From Solea solea (Eukaryota > Chordata > Actinopteri > Pleuronectiformes > Soleidae): a DNA stretch of 64,000 bases. The position numbers and the translations under genes were made by a program. How positions within the stretch are numbered: position 1 is the stretch's first letter; each line of letters begins with the position of its first letter. The stretch covers positions 18,776,753 through 18,840,752 of the forward strand of contig NC_081149.1 of the NCBI RefSeq assembly GCF_958295425.1, written 5' to 3'. The notes beneath the pieces are model-generated. The model saw only the letters and a program-made list of their open reading frames with translations, was not told the DNA's origin and did no database searches. This document shows positions 1-11,006 of this stretch, in pieces.

Positions 1-1254
1 ATTGATCTTCAATTTCTGCTAAAATGAAAATCATTTACACAAATTCTTACAAACTACAGTATTAAAATGGCTTTCTCATGGGCACAATCAGGTTTTGTGA
101 TTATGGTTGGGGTTCGGCATTTAGTGCTGAGGGGCCAGGGAATGCATGACTGTAGGTGTGTCAGTGTCCTCAACTGTAAAAGGCAAAGGTGTGCATGTGT
201 GCGTGTGTGTGTGTGTAAGATCTTTTATTTCTTTTACCTGCTGCTCTGCCTCAACAGATCCAAATCTCTCTTGTCTTTGTCTCCCTGGTTGGCAATCTAT
301 ACAGCCTGTGTATCATCGCTTTTGTGAGACTGGGGATTGAAATATCATCTTACACCGCAGTTTGAATAACACAAAACAAACACAAGTGCCTCTTGAAATC
401 TATCGGTTAACCCTGAACTTGTGTGCAGATCTGAAGTCTGGTGTGGCTCACTCACTGTACACACTGCCAGTGAGACATAAGCTCAGGAAAGTGAATTTGA
501 ACTGTCATCACCATCATCAGGCTTTCATCCTGAAGCTTTTATGTTTTTATGATGGTTTTAATTGATGGTGCGTGTGTGTTTTTGACAATAAATCCATCTA
601 ATCAACTGCAAACAGGCACCTATTGGATAACACCTGTAGTGACTCAGTGCTGTACTTTGGCGCTGCTGACTGTTTGCTGCTAGGTATTGTTTTTACGTGC
701 ACTCGGGTATAAATCCCGACAAGATTCTTCCTTAGTGTTTGAAATGATATCAGTGATTTATTTTCTTCCAATGTCGGCTTATTTTTCCATTTCCATTAAA
801 CAAATCAAAAGAAACTTAAAACACGAGCACAGTAGAAAACTGCCCCTTTCAACCGGCAACACCTGAGTAAAAATGACAGGTGACCTCAAATAACCCAGCA
901 CGACCCCAGGGTCGGTGTCCGCCTCAGGCATAAGAAATAAGTGGTTTCACAAATGAAAATGAGACCTGGCTCCTTCAATACCAGCTGTCAATCACACTGG
1001 CGTCCGCTCATATGTGCGGTGCTTCAACGTCTATTTTTCTCTAAACGGGAACACATTTTGCAGTAGAAATGTAATTCAGTTCACCTTCAATGACCTTAGA
1101 AAATATTCAACACTTTCCACTGACAGAGCATAAAATCCAATAAATGTAAATGAATTATTGAATAAATTCCTGTTTTTCAAATCACAAATGACTCATTTAG
1201 TAATATTATTTTAACACAGTGAGGGAATTTAACTTTCATATAGCAAATAAAACA
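1..1254. other. Non-coding flank left of the BEL/Pao element
   Basis: No gene recognised. Short open frames here lack family similarity and are partly made by a small GT-rich stretch near 200-220. The sequence is AT-rich, with nothing like the splice-bounded exons seen further right. It is the left flank of the retrotransposon insertion; the last five bases before the LTR belong to the target duplication. Confidence 0.6.
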
Positions 1255-1259
1255 CCCCA

Positions 1260-1896
1260 TGTAGCGTCCCCGGCTGAATGATGGTCGAACTCCTTAACTG
1301 ATGGTTCATAGGTTTATTAATGTTAACGTTGCTCCAATGAAACACACCTTGAACACACCTTGAACACACCGTAAGAGCTATGGAATAAACAAAAATATTA
1401 TTACCAACTTTATAATGTTCATAACAAATCAAGAAACTGAAATAATTGTCCCTTTCAGACTGACAGACATATCCTACATCGCACCAAAACAACGTTATTG
1501 CTAGCTTAAAATAACCTGGTATAAAACAATGCAAAACTATAAAAGGACATCACATTACTATAAAGCATTAAGCACAACATTAAAACAGAATTATGACAAA
1601 CCTTGTGCCCTTATCAGCCAGGTGCTAAACGAAATTATTAGTAGACATTTTCTTAGCGTTTTTGAACTTTTAATTGACTCGTTTGTGCCGTGCAAACGCT
1701 GCAGATCTGCAGATTCGTCTTTTTTTTGATTTCCGGTTACACACTGTATCAAAATAAAAGCACCAACCTAAAAACAGGAAATGACGGTAAAATAAAGAAA
1801 ACAAGTCAAACTTTCAAGGAGATTACTTATAAAATAAATAACTATGGAAACGAAACATTATGAAAATACACTGTGGCATATTAAAGGTCATTTACA
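1260..1896 (-). repeat. 3' LTR of the BEL/Pao element
   Basis: A 637-bp direct repeat that I read as identical, base for base, to 8033-8669 at a constant offset of 6773. In element orientation it begins TGTAAA and ends GCTACA, the standard TG...CA ends. Possible signals on the minus strand are TATAAAG at 1408-1414 and AATAAA at 1313-1318 (plus-strand TTTATT), about 95 bp apart; this would fit U3/R/U5 but is only a guess. Small open frames inside the LTR recur in both copies only because the LTRs are the same; they are not genes. Confidence 0.95.
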
Positions 1897-1906
1897 CTCC
1901 CACCAA
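1897..1906 (-). promoter_or_regulatory. Polypurine tract candidate of the BEL/Pao element
   Basis: Directly against the inner edge of the 3' LTR, the minus strand reads TTTGGTGGGAG before the LTR's first TG. A purine-rich run at this exact place is where plus-strand DNA synthesis is normally primed in LTR elements. Assignment is by position and composition only. Confidence 0.6.
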
Positions 1907-2059
1907 ATTATGAGTGCTTTTCAAAACAATATGGGGTACAAAGCATGAATAATTTTATGACTCAATCTGACCTTTGACCCTTAAAACTTTAGTCAATGAT
2001 AATGCCCGTGAAAAACTCTTCAAACTGTAAAGGATATATCTGTGGAGTGAAGAGGGTGG

Positions 2060-5000
2060 TTAAACAGTCTCTAAAAGCAGGATCAGCTTCTGCACAGGAC
2101 GTTCGACGATGGATGGCTTGCCAGAACGATGTCCCTCCTTTCCCATCTTTTGATCTCCAACACGAATCTTTACCTTTCTCACAAGTCCATCTGTATCAGT
2201 CACTGTTTCTATAACTTTGGCCAACTTCCACTCATTCCGTGGCAGATCATCTGCCTTCTCCATGACAATATCGCCGACCTTGAGGTTTCTTCTAGGAGTA
2301 TGCCAGCGCTGTCTAGTAGCAATATTAAAGAGGTACTCCTTTCTCCAGCGACTCCAGAATTGCTCTGAGAGATATTGAACGTGACGCCACCTCTTACGAG
2401 CATACATGTCCTCTCTTATGAATCTGCCAGGAGGTGGTAAGGCTGTGATAGATTTCATAGTGAGCAGGTGATTGGGTGTTAGTGGCTCTGGACTCTTTGG
2501 ATCACTTAGATTGTCGACTGTCAGAGGACGACTGTTCACTATAGCCATGGCCTCATAGAAAAATGTCCGCAGCGAGGAATCATCCAGCCTGCCTGGTGAG
2601 AGCGAGAGAGTGGAACGAAGAACATTCTTCACTGTTCTAATTTGCCTCTCCCATACACCTCCCACATGGCTTGAATGAGGGGCGTTCATGCTGAAATCAC
2701 ACTGCCTGTCAGCCAAAAATGTGGTCAGACGATTTGTATCCACTTGCCTAAGAGCCTCATTTAGCTCGTTTTTAGCCCCAATGAAATTAGATCCTTGATC
2801 AGATTTTAACTGGCGAACTGCTCCTCTTATGGCAATGAAACAACGGAGTCCGTTAATGAAGGCATCTGTTGACATGTCGTCTAACATTTCAATGTGGATA
2901 GCTCGACAGCACAGGCAGGTGAAAAGGAGGCCGTATCGCTTTTGCACTTTGCGTCCGTGTTTTGTGAGGAACGGACCGAAGCAATCCATTCCACAGTATG
3001 TGAAGGGTGGTGATGGGTCTACACGCTCTGAAGGCAGATCTGCCATCCGTTGTTCTTCTGTGACTCTCCTGAGTTTCCGACATGTAACACATTGATGCAG
3101 GTGAGCTGCCACTGCTCTATTGATTCCTGGGATCCAGTATCCATTTGATCTGACCTCATTGATGGTCATACATTTTCCTTGATGTCGAACATTTTCGTGA
3201 CAATGTGCAATTATCATCTTGGTGATGGGATGATCCTTTGGTATGATCACTGGATGCTTTACTGAAGAAGGGAGGGATGCATTTTTTAACCTTCCTCCCA
3301 CCTTGAGGAGTCCATCTTGATCCAGAAAGGCATCTAACTGATGCAGTTTGCTCTGAGAAGAAACTTGAGTAGTCTTACTGAGCAACTTTGTCTCTTCTGG
3401 GTATACTTGTGTCTGAAGGTCCTTTATGATGATGCACCATGCGTCCTCTCGTTCCTGTACAGTGCTGTGATCTGTTGATTTATCACCCCTAGCACGACGG
3501 ATGAGACGAGCAATGGCTTGAGTTGCTCTTGACCACGTAGAAAACCTTGACAAGCGATCAGAAAGACTCACTTGTTCAGATGTCCATGTGTGTAGTGTCT
3601 GAGTCCTTTTGACTTCAGGATCTCCAATCTGTACTTCAGTGACGACATCTACAGCTGGGGGAATCTCCTTCTCCCATAGGAAGTGAGGTCCTGAGAGCCA
3701 CCTTGATGTGAGAATCTCACTTGCATTTGAACCTCTAGAGGCAAGATCTGCTGGGTTATTGTTGGTAGAGACGTATCTCCACTGCTGGGGTGCTGTGCTG
3801 AGGTGTATTTTCTGTACTCGGTTTGATACGAATGTATGGAAACGACGTGCCTCGTTATTGATGTACCCCAAGACCACTTTGGAGTCAGTCCAGAAGTATT
3901 CATCAATATCTGCCAAACCAAGCTCCTCCTTTAGGGTGTTGCTTGCTGCGACCGACACAACAGCAGCTGTCAGCTCCAGCCTGGGGATAGTCGTGACTTT
4001 AATAGGAGCTACTCTGGACTTTCCCATAACCAGAGCACAGTGAACACCTTCATCTTCATTTACATATCTCAAGTAAGAACACTGGCCATAACCATATGTG
4101 CTTGCATCGGAAAAGTGATGTAGCTCTTTTTTCATGACTTTTCCAAAGCCGACGGGCACATAGCAGCGCGGTATGGTGATTTCCTCCAAATTTGCAAGAT
4201 CATTCTTCCAGCGCTCCCATACTGGTTGCAGTTCACTGGGGAGGGGGTCATCCCAGCTTGTGCCGTGCCTGCACATTTCCTGAAGCACCTTTTTCCCGGT
4301 GAGCAGAAAAGGGGCAACAAAGCCCAGTGGATCATAGAGGGAGGCTACTGTTGATAGTATGCCACGTCGTGTTGCTGGCTGGTCTTTAAGGCAGACACGA
4401 AATCTGAAAGTATCCGATTCAATGTGCCAGTGGATACCTAAGGCCCTCTCAAGTGTTGAATCGTTGAAGGCCAGGTTTGGAGCCTTCACTTCAGTAGCAT
4501 GCTCCGGTGACGGAATACTATCCAGTACTGATCTGTTGTTGCACACAAACTTATGCAGCCTCAACCCACCCATAGAACAGAGCTCCTGAGCTTCCTTCGC
4601 AAGCTGAATAGCTTCATCTACGCTTGCCGTGCTGGTGACACCGTCATCAACGTAAAAGTCTTTCATGATGAACTCGGAGCCAAGGGGAAATTGGGTCTCA
4701 TGATCTTTAGCAAGTTGTTTCAGTCCATAGTTGGCGCATCCTGGTGAGGATGCAGCACCAAACAGATGAACCTTCATGTGGAACTCCTGTGGGTCCGCAT
4801 GCAGGTCGCCATTTTTCCACCAGAGGAAACGTAAATAGTCTCTGTCAGCTTCACACACATGGAACTGATGAAACATTTTCTCAATATCGCACATCAGTGC
4901 TACATGGTGCTGTCTGAATCTGATGAGTACACCGATTAGGCTATTCAGTAAGTCTGGGCCTGACAGAAGATGGTCATTCAGGCTTGTTCCCTTGTATTTA

Positions 5001-7933
5001 GCGGAGCAATCAAAAACCACACGAAGTTTGTCAGGTTTTTTGGAGTGATAGACTCCATGATGGGGAATATACCACTTCTCTCCTTTCTTTCCTTGCTCAC
5101 ATACTTCCGCTGCCTCACCCTTTTCAATCACCTCGTTCATGAACTTCACATAATGTTCCTTGTACTTTTCACCTCTCAGCAGCTTTCTTTTAACATGACT
5201 GAGCCGGACAACGGCTAGTTGTTTATTGTCAGGGAGGTAGGGTCTTTCTTTAAAGGGGAGTGGCATCTCATAGTGACCTTGGGTGTTCATCTGAATTCCT
5301 TCCTTTAGCACATTCAGAAAGAGGATGTCATCCTGAGACACAGCCTTTCCATCCTTACTGGTATCCTTAAAGTCAGACTCCAGAACTCTGATTGCATCAG
5401 CTGGAGTCACTGGAGGAAACTCTTTTATAACTACTCTGTGGCACATGTTGGTGATGCTTGGTGAGTCATGGTGTGGTGATGAACAACCTACAATACTCCA
5501 TCCTAAGTCTGTGCGAACTGCGTAGGGTTCACCATCTCCTCCATGTATTACCTGCCGTGGTGCCAGTGCCCTTGAGCAATTGTAGCCTATCAAAAGACCA
5601 ACTTCACATTCTAGCTGTGGTGGGATTTCATCTGCTATTGTGGTGAGATGATTCCAGTGCCTTGCCGTTTCACAGGTAGGAATGTGTGTTCTGTTCACTG
5701 GTATGCAGTCCTTTGTGTATGTAGGAGGGAGATCAATGAGGATGTTGGAGTAGTAACCTCTCACTCTGAGACCTGAGACCCTTTGACTGTGTATTAGTGC
5801 ATCTTTACCAATCATTGTAGTTAGCTTCAGTCTCACAGGATGTGTCTCAGTTTGTAAGCTGTTGTTAACTTCCTGTTCAATGAAAACTGTATCACTCTGA
5901 GTGTCCAGAAGAGCATAAACAAGCCTTTCCATACCTGGATTACTGATGGAGGAAACCCACACTGGCACGATCATTGAAGTGTTAGCCGATGGTTCCTCTG
6001 TTTCCACGCTGAGAGACAATGTGGTTGCTGCTTCGTCTCCGCTGATCTGATTTGGAACTGGTATGGTTTTGGTTTTAGTGTAGCCGTCGTCATGTAGGAG
6101 TGTAGGATGTCTTCCTTTGCAGCTGTCACATGAGTGTCGGTGACGACAGTCTTTTGCGTTATGTCCTGGCTTCAGACAACCAAAGCATAGTCTCTTTTCT
6201 TTTACATATTTTCTTCTTTCATCCAGAGATTTTCTTTTGAACCCAGGACAGCAGTGCAGGCGATGTTTACAGTCTTGACAGAATATGCATGGTGGCTTTA
6301 AATCTGTTTTTAACTGCTCTGGAGTTTCAGCCTCTGTAACTGTCTGTGTATGGAAAACACTGGATTTAGACTTCCTTTCCTTCAGATAATGTTTATCTAC
6401 ACTGGGCTGTGATGAGTGGAGGGCTTGGAATGAGGTGATAGGATTACAGGCGATCTCTGCCTCCATTAACATGAAGCCGACAAAGTCCTGGAAGTTAGGA
6501 AACTCCTGCCTGTCTTTCAAGGATTGTGTGACTTTTCGGTTCCACTGCGATGCTGCCCAATCTGGAAGTTTTTGAATCAGTTTTTGATTTTCTTCACAGT
6601 CATTCAAAATATCAAGCCCTTTAACATGAGGTATGGCTTCTTGACATGAGTGTAGGAAATCAGCAAATGTTCTCAGTCCTTCGGCATCCTTTGGCTGAAT
6701 CCTTGGCCACTTTGACAGTTTTTCTCTAAAAGCTCTCTGAATAATGAAGGGCTGACCATACCTTCCGTTGAGACGGTTCCATGCATCTTTATAAGCATTG
6801 TCATCACTTCTATAAAAGATACCATCGAGTGTCTTTCGAGCTGGACCTCCCACATACTTTCTCAGATAATGCAGTTTGTCAGCTGAGGAAATATTCCTTT
6901 TGTCTATGAGCGATATGAATGAGGCTTTCCACTCGATAAACTGGATTGGGTCACCAGTGAATAAAGATGGTTCTGGCATCGGGAGCCTGTTCAGAGTTAT
7001 GCTATCTTGGACTGCTTGAGCCAGGTAGGTCACATCTGTCTGTGGAGGTGATGATGTCGTTGTGACATATGCAGGCTGCTGGATGGGAGCTGAAGACACA
7101 GGTTGCTGTAGGGACATGTACCGTTGTTCACCAATGCTGTGATCAGTGGAAAGGACACTAGCTTCCTGCATTACTTCTTTGTTATAGGCTATCAACCTAG
7201 CTCGGGCAGCTCTTATATCCTTCTCTGCCTTTAGTCTTTCCAACTCACGTTTCTGAGTTTCAAGTTCTTTTCTCTGCTTTTCCTCTAGGAGTTGAATTTT
7301 TTCCTTTTGTCTTTCCTCCTCCAATAAACCTTCATACTCTGCTTCCTTTGCTGCTAAGTCTGCCGCCGCATCTGCCCTTTTAGCAGTTACAATGGAGCTC
7401 ACAGAGTTTTGGCTGGAGTGTCGACTTGAAGGTGAGGCTGTGGATCCATAGATAGAGCGAGCATAGTCTCTGTTAAGCAGCTCACACAGTCGTTGTTTTA
7501 CTGCTTCACTGTCAAATTCTCCATCTATGCCTGTTATCCTTTCATATGCAATTCTAACAATGTCCCTCGTCACTGCTTCACAGGCATCAATCCGACGTCT
7601 TGTCTCACTGGATGGAGTGAGGTGATCTCTGATTTCCATATAGATGCGAATAACATCCGACATTCCTTCTTCTAGTGTGTCTATAAGAGCTGCAATCTCA
7701 TTTTCAGGAATGTTTGACTTTAATTGCTCTCTAGTCTTACGTGCTTGGGTCTTCCATAGTTCATAAAAGTGAGTGAGCCTTTTCTCCTTTTTGTGAGCCT
7801 CCTCTCTCTGAAATGCAAGCATCTTCTCCGTGGGGTTCTTCTGGCGACCAGAGCGGCGAAGCTCCTCCTCTTCGCTGTCTTTGCAGATATCCATTTGCTG
7901 GTCCGAGTCGCTACTGTCTAGAGATGCTTTCAT
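2060..7933 (-). CDS. BEL/Pao gag-pol polyprotein, apparently intact (1957 aa)
   Basis: One uninterrupted frame. I start it at the ATG at 7933; the frame also opens six codons further up, but with GTG, and an in-frame TGA lies at 7964-7966. Approximate domains, numbered from this ATG: a charged N-terminus; a Glu/Lys-rich coiled coil at 190-255; a DUF1759 gag-like region at 310-490; Cys/His-rich zinc knuckles at 548-615, including a CX2CX4HX4C box at about 583-596; a retropepsin-like protease with a D-T-Q-S site at D677; a reverse transcriptase at 950-1110 with the YVDD box at 1094-1097; Pao-type RNase H at 1265-1400 (S-D-A, D1276); the integrase HHCC zinc finger at about 1577-1618; the integrase core with D1650, D1712 and E1762 (50 apart); and a C-terminal DUF5641 at 1845-1930. 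All catalytic acidic residues I looked for are present, with no stops or frameshifts. Its role is copy-and-paste retrotransposition through a cytoplasmic particle. No envelope domain is visible. Confidence 0.95.
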   Translation of the reverse strand: MKASLDSSDSDQQMDICKDSEEEELRRSGRQKNPTEKMLAFQREEAHKKEKRLTHFYELWKTQARKTREQLKSNIPENEIAALIDTLEEGMSDVIRIYMEIRDHLTPSSETRRRIDACEAVTRDIVRIAYERITGIDGEFDSEAVKQRLCELLNRDYARSIYGSTASPSSRHSSQNSVSSIVTAKRADAAADLAAKEAEYEGLLEEERQKEKIQLLEEKQRKELETQKRELERLKAEKDIRAARARLIAYNKEVMQEASVLSTDHSIGEQRYMSLQQPVSSAPIQQPAYVTTTSSPPQTDVTYLAQAVQDSITLNRLPMPEPSLFTGDPIQFIEWKASFISLIDKRNISSADKLHYLRKYVGGPARKTLDGIFYRSDDNAYKDAWNRLNGRYGQPFIIQRAFREKLSKWPRIQPKDAEGLRTFADFLHSCQEAIPHVKGLDILNDCEENQKLIQKLPDWAASQWNRKVTQSLKDRQEFPNFQDFVGFMLMEAEIACNPITSFQALHSSQPSVDKHYLKERKSKSSVFHTQTVTEAETPEQLKTDLKPPCIFCQDCKHRLHCCPGFKRKSLDERRKYVKEKRLCFGCLKPGHNAKDCRHRHSCDSCKGRHPTLLHDDGYTKTKTIPVPNQISGDEAATTLSLSVETEEPSANTSMIVPVWVSSISNPGMERLVYALLDTQSDTVFIEQEVNNSLQTETHPVRLKLTTMIGKDALIHSQRVSGLRVRGYYSNILIDLPPTYTKDCIPVNRTHIPTCETARHWNHLTTIADEIPPQLECEVGLLIGYNCSRALAPRQVIHGGDGEPYAVRTDLGWSIVGCSSPHHDSPSITNMCHRVVIKEFPPVTPADAIRVLESDFKDTSKDGKAVSQDDILFLNVLKEGIQMNTQGHYEMPLPFKERPYLPDNKQLAVVRLSHVKRKLLRGEKYKEHYVKFMNEVIEKGEAAEVCEQGKKGEKWYIPHHGVYHSKKPDKLRVVFDCSAKYKGTSLNDHLLSGPDLLNSLIGVLIRFRQHHVALMCDIEKMFHQFHVCEADRDYLRFLWWKNGDLHADPQEFHMKVHLFGAASSPGCANYGLKQLAKDHETQFPLGSEFIMKDFYVDDGVTSTASVDEAIQLAKEAQELCSMGGLRLHKFVCNNRSVLDSIPSPEHATEVKAPNLAFNDSTLERALGIHWHIESDTFRFRVCLKDQPATRRGILSTVASLYDPLGFVAPFLLTGKKVLQEMCRHGTSWDDPLPSELQPVWERWKNDLANLEEITIPRCYVPVGFGKVMKKELHHFSDASTYGYGQCSYLRYVNEDEGVHCALVMGKSRVAPIKVTTIPRLELTAAVVSVAASNTLKEELGLADIDEYFWTDSKVVLGYINNEARRFHTFVSNRVQKIHLSTAPQQWRYVSTNNNPADLASRGSNASEILTSRWLSGPHFLWEKEIPPAVDVVTEVQIGDPEVKRTQTLHTWTSEQVSLSDRLSRFSTWSRATQAIARLIRRARGDKSTDHSTVQEREDAWCIIIKDLQTQVYPEETKLLSKTTQVSSQSKLHQLDAFLDQDGLLKVGGRLKNASLPSSVKHPVIIPKDHPITKMIIAHCHENVRHQGKCMTINEVRSNGYWIPGINRAVAAHLHQCVTCRKLRRVTEEQRMADLPSERVDPSPPFTYCGMDCFGPFLTKHGRKVQKRYGLLFTCLCCRAIHIEMLDDMSTDAFINGLRCFIAIRGAVRQLKSDQGSNFIGAKNELNEALRQVDTNRLTTFLADRQCDFSMNAPHSSHVGGVWERQIRTVKNVLRSTLSLSPGRLDDSSLRTFFYEAMAIVNSRPLTVDNLSDPKSPEPLTPNHLLTMKSITALPPPGRFIREDMYARKRWRHVQYLSEQFWSRWRKEYLFNIATRQRWHTPRRNLKVGDIVMEKADDLPRNEWKLAKVIETVTDTDGLVRKVKIRVGDQKMGKEGHRSGKPSIVERPVQKLILLLETV

Positions 7934-8032
7934 TTTATGAGTGGGTGCCACAACCTTAGACCATCACATCGAGTCTCTCCGCAGTCATCCTTGGACATGA
8001 GTGTGGTGGGACTGATGAGGTGAAGCTCTTAC

Positions 8033-8669
8033 TGTAGCGTCCCCGGCTGAATGATGGTCGAACTCCTTAACTGATGGTTCATAGGTTTATTAATGTTAAC
8101 GTTGCTCCAATGAAACACACCTTGAACACACCTTGAACACACCGTAAGAGCTATGGAATAAACAAAAATATTATTACCAACTTTATAATGTTCATAACAA
8201 ATCAAGAAACTGAAATAATTGTCCCTTTCAGACTGACAGACATATCCTACATCGCACCAAAACAACGTTATTGCTAGCTTAAAATAACCTGGTATAAAAC
8301 AATGCAAAACTATAAAAGGACATCACATTACTATAAAGCATTAAGCACAACATTAAAACAGAATTATGACAAACCTTGTGCCCTTATCAGCCAGGTGCTA
8401 AACGAAATTATTAGTAGACATTTTCTTAGCGTTTTTGAACTTTTAATTGACTCGTTTGTGCCGTGCAAACGCTGCAGATCTGCAGATTCGTCTTTTTTTT
8501 GATTTCCGGTTACACACTGTATCAAAATAAAAGCACCAACCTAAAAACAGGAAATGACGGTAAAATAAAGAAAACAAGTCAAACTTTCAAGGAGATTACT
8601 TATAAAATAAATAACTATGGAAACGAAACATTATGAAAATACACTGTGGCATATTAAAGGTCATTTACA
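8033..8669 (-). repeat. 5' LTR of the BEL/Pao element
   Basis: The partner of 1260-1896: same 637-bp length and no difference found on reading both copies in full. Because the coding strand is minus, this copy would drive transcription of the element. In element orientation the sequence after its last base (8032 downwards) starts GTAAGAGCTTCACC, which is not a typical TGG-type primer-binding site, so the tRNA primer is unassigned. Confidence 0.95.
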
Positions 8670-9414
8670 CCCCACATGTACGAAAAGTCAAACCACCAAA
8701 TTTGGCACAAAGCTCTGGTTTCTAAACAAGCTGATGCATCTGACTGGGCTGTGAAATATGTGTACCGTCTCTCACGCCCTTCCTCCCTGCGGATACACAT
8801 AATTCACCTGGGTGAGGTGAAGCGGGGAGACACCGATTTAAAAATCCTTTTAATATACTGTGGGAGCAACTGTATTCTTTACATACAGTGAAAACGAAGG
8901 CCTAATCCATTGCCACCTACTAAATTGTGTCAGCTGGTGTTATAAATTCAACAGCCTCCAGAAAACAGAAAGTCAGCGAGAGAGCGTTGCATTACACGAA
9001 GTCTCTGCAGTCAGCATCTGAACCTACAGTGCTTTGTTTCCTGAGGAAACCGAGCAAACTGCAGCCAGGTGATAAAACACAATTGTACATCCATACAGTT
9101 GCGTTACAGGGCGAATCCTGCAGCGTCTGCCAGCTGCCACGGCAACATTTTACTGTCTTGGTTTTCCGGTTTAATGCTGCTTCAGTGGCTGCACTTTAAC
9201 AGCCTTACATTTCTTCCTGCCAGATCTCTACAGCCACCACATGTGACTTGTTTCATGTTGGCCATGTGACATTCTAATATTTTAGAGCCAAAAGTGACAC
9301 ATGTCCTCTGTTCATAAGTTATAGGAACGGGAAAACAGCTTGAGACTCCATTCAACATCTTCATTGTCCATCATCACCCAACGTGCGGGTCTTAAATCAC
9401 GCCTCTCTCTCTCC

Positions 9415-9440
9415 CACACACACACACACACACACACACA
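9415..9440. repeat. CA dinucleotide microsatellite
   Basis: About 13 perfect CA units following a short CT-rich run. It produces small spurious open frames on both strands. Confidence 0.9.
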
Positions 9441-10674
9441 GTGGTGACTCAGCAGTCTGTCATGTGGGTCTGCAGAGCAGCTCTCGCATGCATATGCAGA
9501 TACACAGGCATACAACAAAAGCTTGGTGGTGGTTTTGTAGATACATAGACAATATGGTGCAGAGTGTGTGTGCTTGTAAGTGAATATTTATAGGGACCAA
9601 AAAAAAAAAAACACACATTTGTTTGGATATTCTGGCTCGTCATCATGTTCGCTCTCACTTGAAAGGGCTGCTTGTAGCTTAAGACCTGATTTTAGGGTTA
9701 GATTTCAGTTTATGTCAGGGGGTTAGGCATTTAGGGCTAGGTAGGGGGATGCAATATGATAATTATTGTAATTTAAGATAGCTAGGGCATCTGACACTGA
9801 CCAGTAGTCCTCATAGTGACCTCATAGAGAACAAACTCAGCTGGGCCACATTTTCACACTTTTAAAATATGAAAACTGGCACAAATGTATGAAAGGCCTA
9901 TAAAAAAAAATTGCATAAAAATTAATAAAATAACTGAACAGAATCTGGAGGTAGTGGCAGTTAAGTTTTTCACCTTGAAATAAAAATATGTTGCTCATTC
10001 TGTCCTTCGTACACCTCAAAGTGCATAAAAAACTAAAATGCTCATTTGTTTCTCTTTAAAAATAAATGAGTTTGTCATATTTAACCCAGGTGCAACTCAA
10101 AAGTGCATACATTTGTTTGTCTAGTTTTCCCCTCGTTGTCTCTGGTGGGACCACTGGCTGAGCCACTAAGAGGTTGCGTCTGGGCCACATGTGGCCCACG
10201 GGCCGCCATTTGGATATTGGCTGGATTGGCTTGGACGGACTATACACACACACACACACGACATAACTAATTACAGTTAGAAAGACAGCGAATAAAAAAC
10301 CCAAGCTAGAGAAAAAAGATGAAGCAGACTGACCACATTTGAGAGTCTCCTGGAACATCAACAGCAGCTGAAGCAAAGCAGTGGCTGGTCATGATGAGTT
10401 GTGGCAGAAAATCAGTATTTTTCCAAGTAGAGAGGCAGGGAGACATCAGGTGAGCTGTGGTGACCAAACAGGAAATGACGAGACCTGGAACACGTGGAAA
10501 AAAAACTCCACTCGTCCTCCTGATAACGACCCATTCATTTGAATCAGGTGTGTGTGGAGCAGGGACACATCGAAAACATGCAGGGCAGCGATCCCGAGGA
10601 CCAGGATTGAGAAACATTGGTCGAACTAATAGATTTATAAAAACTGAGAAAACACTGAACTCACAAGACATTTG

Positions 10675-10675
10675 C

Positions 10676-10711
<36 letters not shown>

Positions 10712-10714
10712 TTA
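10675..10714. repeat. AT dinucleotide microsatellite
   Basis: About 20 TA/AT units with one interrupting C. Non-coding flank downstream of FAM83G. Confidence 0.85.
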
Positions 10715-10923
10715 TACCACAAGTTAAGTGAATGAATTGATGAGCTGGGTATTTAAGTAGAGCAGGAGTGGAATCTTGATGAGATGATTAACTGCAGGTG
10801 CCGTGTTTGGGAGGGGCTTAGGATACAGGTCAGCCATGCCCACCACACACACACACACACTACTCACTCACATACATAAACGGGGGGGAACCATAACAGC
10901 TACCTGTGTCTGCTACACATACT

Positions 10924-11006
10924 GTTTTTTTTTTTTTTTTTAAATAAAATAAAATAAAATAAAATAAAATAAAATAAAACAAAATAAAATAAAATAAAAT
11001 AAAAAA
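10924..11006. repeat. Poly-T followed by a TAAAA pentamer array
   Basis: A run of about 17 T joined directly to some 12 AAAAT/TAAAA units, with one AAAAC variant. This looks like an A-rich retroposon tail that expanded, but no retroposon body is recognisable beside it. Confidence 0.8.

Larger units (their letters stand above)
1255..8674 (-). mobile_element. Complete BEL/Pao LTR retrotransposon with 5-bp target duplication
   Basis: The element itself runs 1260-8669 (7410 bp) and is bounded by two 637-bp direct repeats, each starting TGTAGCG and ending TTTACA on the plus strand. The five bases just outside on each side are both CCCCA (1255-1259 and 8670-8674), a target-site duplication of the size expected for this superfamily. 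The coding strand is minus, so the 5' LTR is the right-hand copy. Inside, in element order, come a leader of about 100 bp (7934-8032), one gag-pol frame (7933-2060), a short 3' untranslated stretch and a purine-rich tract against the 3' LTR. The domain order puts the integrase after RNase H, and DUF1759/Pao-type domains identify BEL/Pao rather than Gypsy or Copia. No envelope-like frame follows pol. I could not assign a canonical TGG-starting primer-binding site directly beside the 5' LTR. Confidence 0.96.

Noticed and set aside
1229..1729. Short open frames within the LTR (also repeated at 8029-8502)
   Set aside because: They repeat because the LTRs are identical; no domain, no codon signal.
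7934..7951. GTG six codons upstream as the polyprotein start
   Set aside because: The frame is open there only from a GTG, with a stop shortly before; the ATG at 7933 is the first Met and fits the leader.
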